5,806 nucleotides of DNA from Actinomycetes bacterium (GTDB lineage Bacteria; Actinomycetota; Actinomycetes; Propionibacteriales; Propionibacteriaceae). The notes below the pieces were generated by a model, which was not told the origin of the DNA, searched no databases, and saw only the letters and a program-made list of their open reading frames with translations. The DNA lies in NCBI GenBank assembly GCA_023393755.1, contig JAEXCA010000096.1, positions 1 through 5,806 on the forward strand. Reading direction: 5' to 3'. Made by a program: the position numbers and the translations under genes. Shown one piece after another: positions 4,285-5,806 of this stretch. The first letter of the stretch is position 1. The number at the start of each line of letters is the position of its first letter.

Positions 4285-5806
4285 CTAGCCGATTCCCTGG
4301 AAGCTGAACCGGAAGGTCAGTTCCTCCCCGGCCGGCAGCCGGTACTCCGGGTGGGTCATCGCGCCCCAGGCCTGGTCGCCGGCGACACCCCGCCGCATCA
4401 GCGCGGGTCGCAGCACGGTGTGCTGGATCGGCGGCAGATCCACGTGGTGGGCGGCGTTCTCGATCTCGAAGGGGGTCCACGGCAGCGCCGAGAACTCCAT
4501 CGGATCGGCGGCCTCGAAGCGTAGCCCGGTGCCTCGGCGATCGGTGACCTCGGCCCACCGCACGCCGGTGCGGCTGCCCGCCTCCTGCGGACGCAGGTAC
4601 CGAGTGAGTTGCTCGCGGACGTCGGCCTGGTAGACACCCAGCCGGGCGCCGCGCCGTCGGTCGACGTAGCACTCCTGCGGCCCCTCGCCGTACCACGTCA
4701 GCTGCCGCAACTCGGCCGGCACGACGAGCTGCAGGCCGAACTCCGGCATGTCCGGCAGCCCCTCGCCCGGATGCGCGGTGACGGTCACCGCCACCCGGCC
4801 GCTGCCGTACACCCGGTAGGTCACGTCGCACTCGCCGGCGGGCACCGTGGGCAGCAGGTAGCGGTAGCCGATCTCGATCGAGTCCTCGTGCACGGTCACG
4901 GTGGGGTCCACCGACGCGAACGACACCATGGCGTCGGCCGGTGACACCGGCCGGGCGTCCAGGCTCGCCAGCCGCCACTGACCGTCCCGGAAGGGCATCC
5001 GCCAGCCGCGTTCGTTCGAGGTCGGCGCGTGCCAGAAGTTGGGCATCGGCGGGGCCTTGAGAAGCTCCCGTCCGCCGTCGGCGGTCCGGCCGTACCGGTA
5101 GGACACCAGCCGTCCGTACAACCGGGAGAACAGCACGCTGAAGTGCTCGCCGTGGACCCCGTAGTTGTGGATTCCCTGGACCAGTTCGGGGGCACGATGG
5201 CGTACCTCCACCGGCGCTCCCGCCACCGTGACCACGTGCTGCTGCCAGGCGACCTCGTGGCCGGCGGGCGCCCAGGCCGTCCGGGTCCGCAGCCGGAAGG
5301 ACACCTCGACGGTGTACTCCCCCGCGATCCCCGGGACGCTCAGCGGCAGCGGATAGCTCCGGGTCTCCCCCGGCGGGACCGCGGTGTCCAGGCTGACCTG
5401 GGCCAGCGTCCGGCCTTCGCTCGCCAGCGTCACCAGGCACTCGTAAGCGGACGAGTCGGTGAACAGCAGCCGGTTCTCGATCGTCACCTGCCGCTCGTCC
5501 ACCTCGATCCGGAAGCCCTGGTAGAGGTACTTCATCTCGGTCACGAAGGGCTTCGGGGTGTGGTCGGCGAACAGGATGCCGTTGCCGCAGAAGTCGGCGT
5601 CGTGGGGCGCCTCGCCGGAGTCGCCGCCGTAGCCGATGTAGTCGTTGCCGTAGCTGTCGGTCAGCAGCACGCCCTGGTCGGCGAAGTCCCAGATGAAGCC
5701 GCCCTGGAACAGCGGCTCGCGGTAGGCGAGCTCCACGTACCTGTCCACCGCGCCGAAGGAGTTGCCCATCGCGTGGGCGTACTCACACAGCACGAAGGGC
5801 TTGTCC
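4285..5806 (-). CDS. lacZ: Beta-galactosidase, LacZ type, glycoside hydrolase family 2 (C-terminal half; 5' end off the window)
   Basis: 506 codons are visible, open to the right edge and ending at TAG (4287-4285). The fragment begins in the GH2 TIM barrel with LCEYAHAMGNS, whose glutamate (visible residue 8) is the catalytic nucleophile, E537 in E. coli LacZ. With a constant offset of 529, other E. coli residues fall exactly in place: H540 (visible 11), W568 (39, FIWDFADQ), the sodium ligand F601 (72) and N604 (75). The rest covers domain 4 and the large C-terminal beta-sandwich domain; W480 in GDQAWGAMTHPEY corresponds to the sugar-stacking W999. The acid/base E461 and the N-terminal jelly-roll domains lie beyond the window. 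The enzyme hydrolyses lactose or other beta-galactosides and is probably cytoplasmic. No frameshift or missing catalytic residue appears in the visible half. Sugar specificity and operon partners cannot be judged here. Confidence 0.95.
   Translation of the reverse strand, partial: DKPFVLCEYAHAMGNSFGAVDRYVELAYREPLFQGGFIWDFADQGVLLTDSYGNDYIGYGGDSGEAPHDADFCGNGILFADHTPKPFVTEMKYLYQGFRIEVDERQVTIENRLLFTDSSAYECLVTLASEGRTLAQVSLDTAVPPGETRSYPLPLSVPGIAGEYTVEVSFRLRTRTAWAPAGHEVAWQQHVVTVAGAPVEVRHRAPELVQGIHNYGVHGEHFSVLFSRLYGRLVSYRYGRTADGGRELLKAPPMPNFWHAPTSNERGWRMPFRDGQWRLASLDARPVSPADAMVSFASVDPTVTVHEDSIEIGYRYLLPTVPAGECDVTYRVYGSGRVAVTVTAHPGEGLPDMPEFGLQLVVPAELRQLTWYGEGPQECYVDRRRGARLGVYQADVREQLTRYLRPQEAGSRTGVRWAEVTDRRGTGLRFEAADPMEFSALPWTPFEIENAAHHVDLPPIQHTVLRPALMRRGVAGDQAWGAMTHPEYRLPAGEELTFRFSFQGIG

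Noticed and set aside
4106..5440. 444-codon open frame on the minus strand
   Set aside because: It is a shifted frame on the same strand as lacZ, low-complexity in G, R, A and P, and also runs over the FKBP end. The lacZ frame carries all the active-site residues.

Overview
The window is GC-rich DNA with G/C-ending codons. It carries a DtxR/IdeR-type iron box, leaderless-looking promoters and a tmRNA whose tag ends in FALAA. Together these point to a high-GC Gram-positive (Actinomycetota). The tag resembles the propionibacterial type, so Propionibacteriales is my best guess, not a proven one. Both ends cut through genes, and the first ~45 bases look like poor-quality sequence at a contig edge.

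Layout. (1) 1-1471, minus: N-terminal 490 codons of an ABC exporter-fold half-transporter, membrane domain fused to ATPase and cut after the Q-loop. A near-consensus iron box (1504-1522) overlaps its likely promoter, so it is probably an iron-repressed siderophore- or heme-related transporter. (2) 1609-2163, plus: an Ala-rich Imm-5-like putative immunity protein, divergent from the transporter. (3) 2195-2503 and 2500-2943, plus: a two-gene operon with an ATGA overlap, encoding a small two-helix membrane protein of the 'transporter suffix domain' type and a MarR-family repressor. A well-formed promoter and a perfect palindrome lie directly in front; the predicted transcription start is the A of the first ATG, so the message is probably leaderless and the operon autoregulated. 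(4) 2958-2982: a perfect 10-bp stem between the convergent MarR and tmRNA genes. (5) 2987-3351, minus: a complete one-piece tmRNA (ssrA), tag ANTQRTDFALAA. (6) 3352-3818: a 467-bp gap without a gene, holding a dyad-symmetric cluster of four copies of an 11-bp motif, the inner pair forming a perfect 13-bp hairpin. (7) 3819-4187, plus: a minimal cytoplasmic FKBP-type prolyl isomerase. (8) 4285-5806, minus: the C-terminal half of a LacZ-type GH2 beta-galactosidase, convergent with the FKBP gene.

The genes form separate small units (iron transport, a MarR-controlled membrane protein, trans-translation, protein folding, galactoside hydrolysis), not one pathway. No mobile element, CRISPR array or tRNA gene was seen. 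The least explained features are the four-copy dyad array at 3507-3643 and the promoter/operator at 2160-2197.
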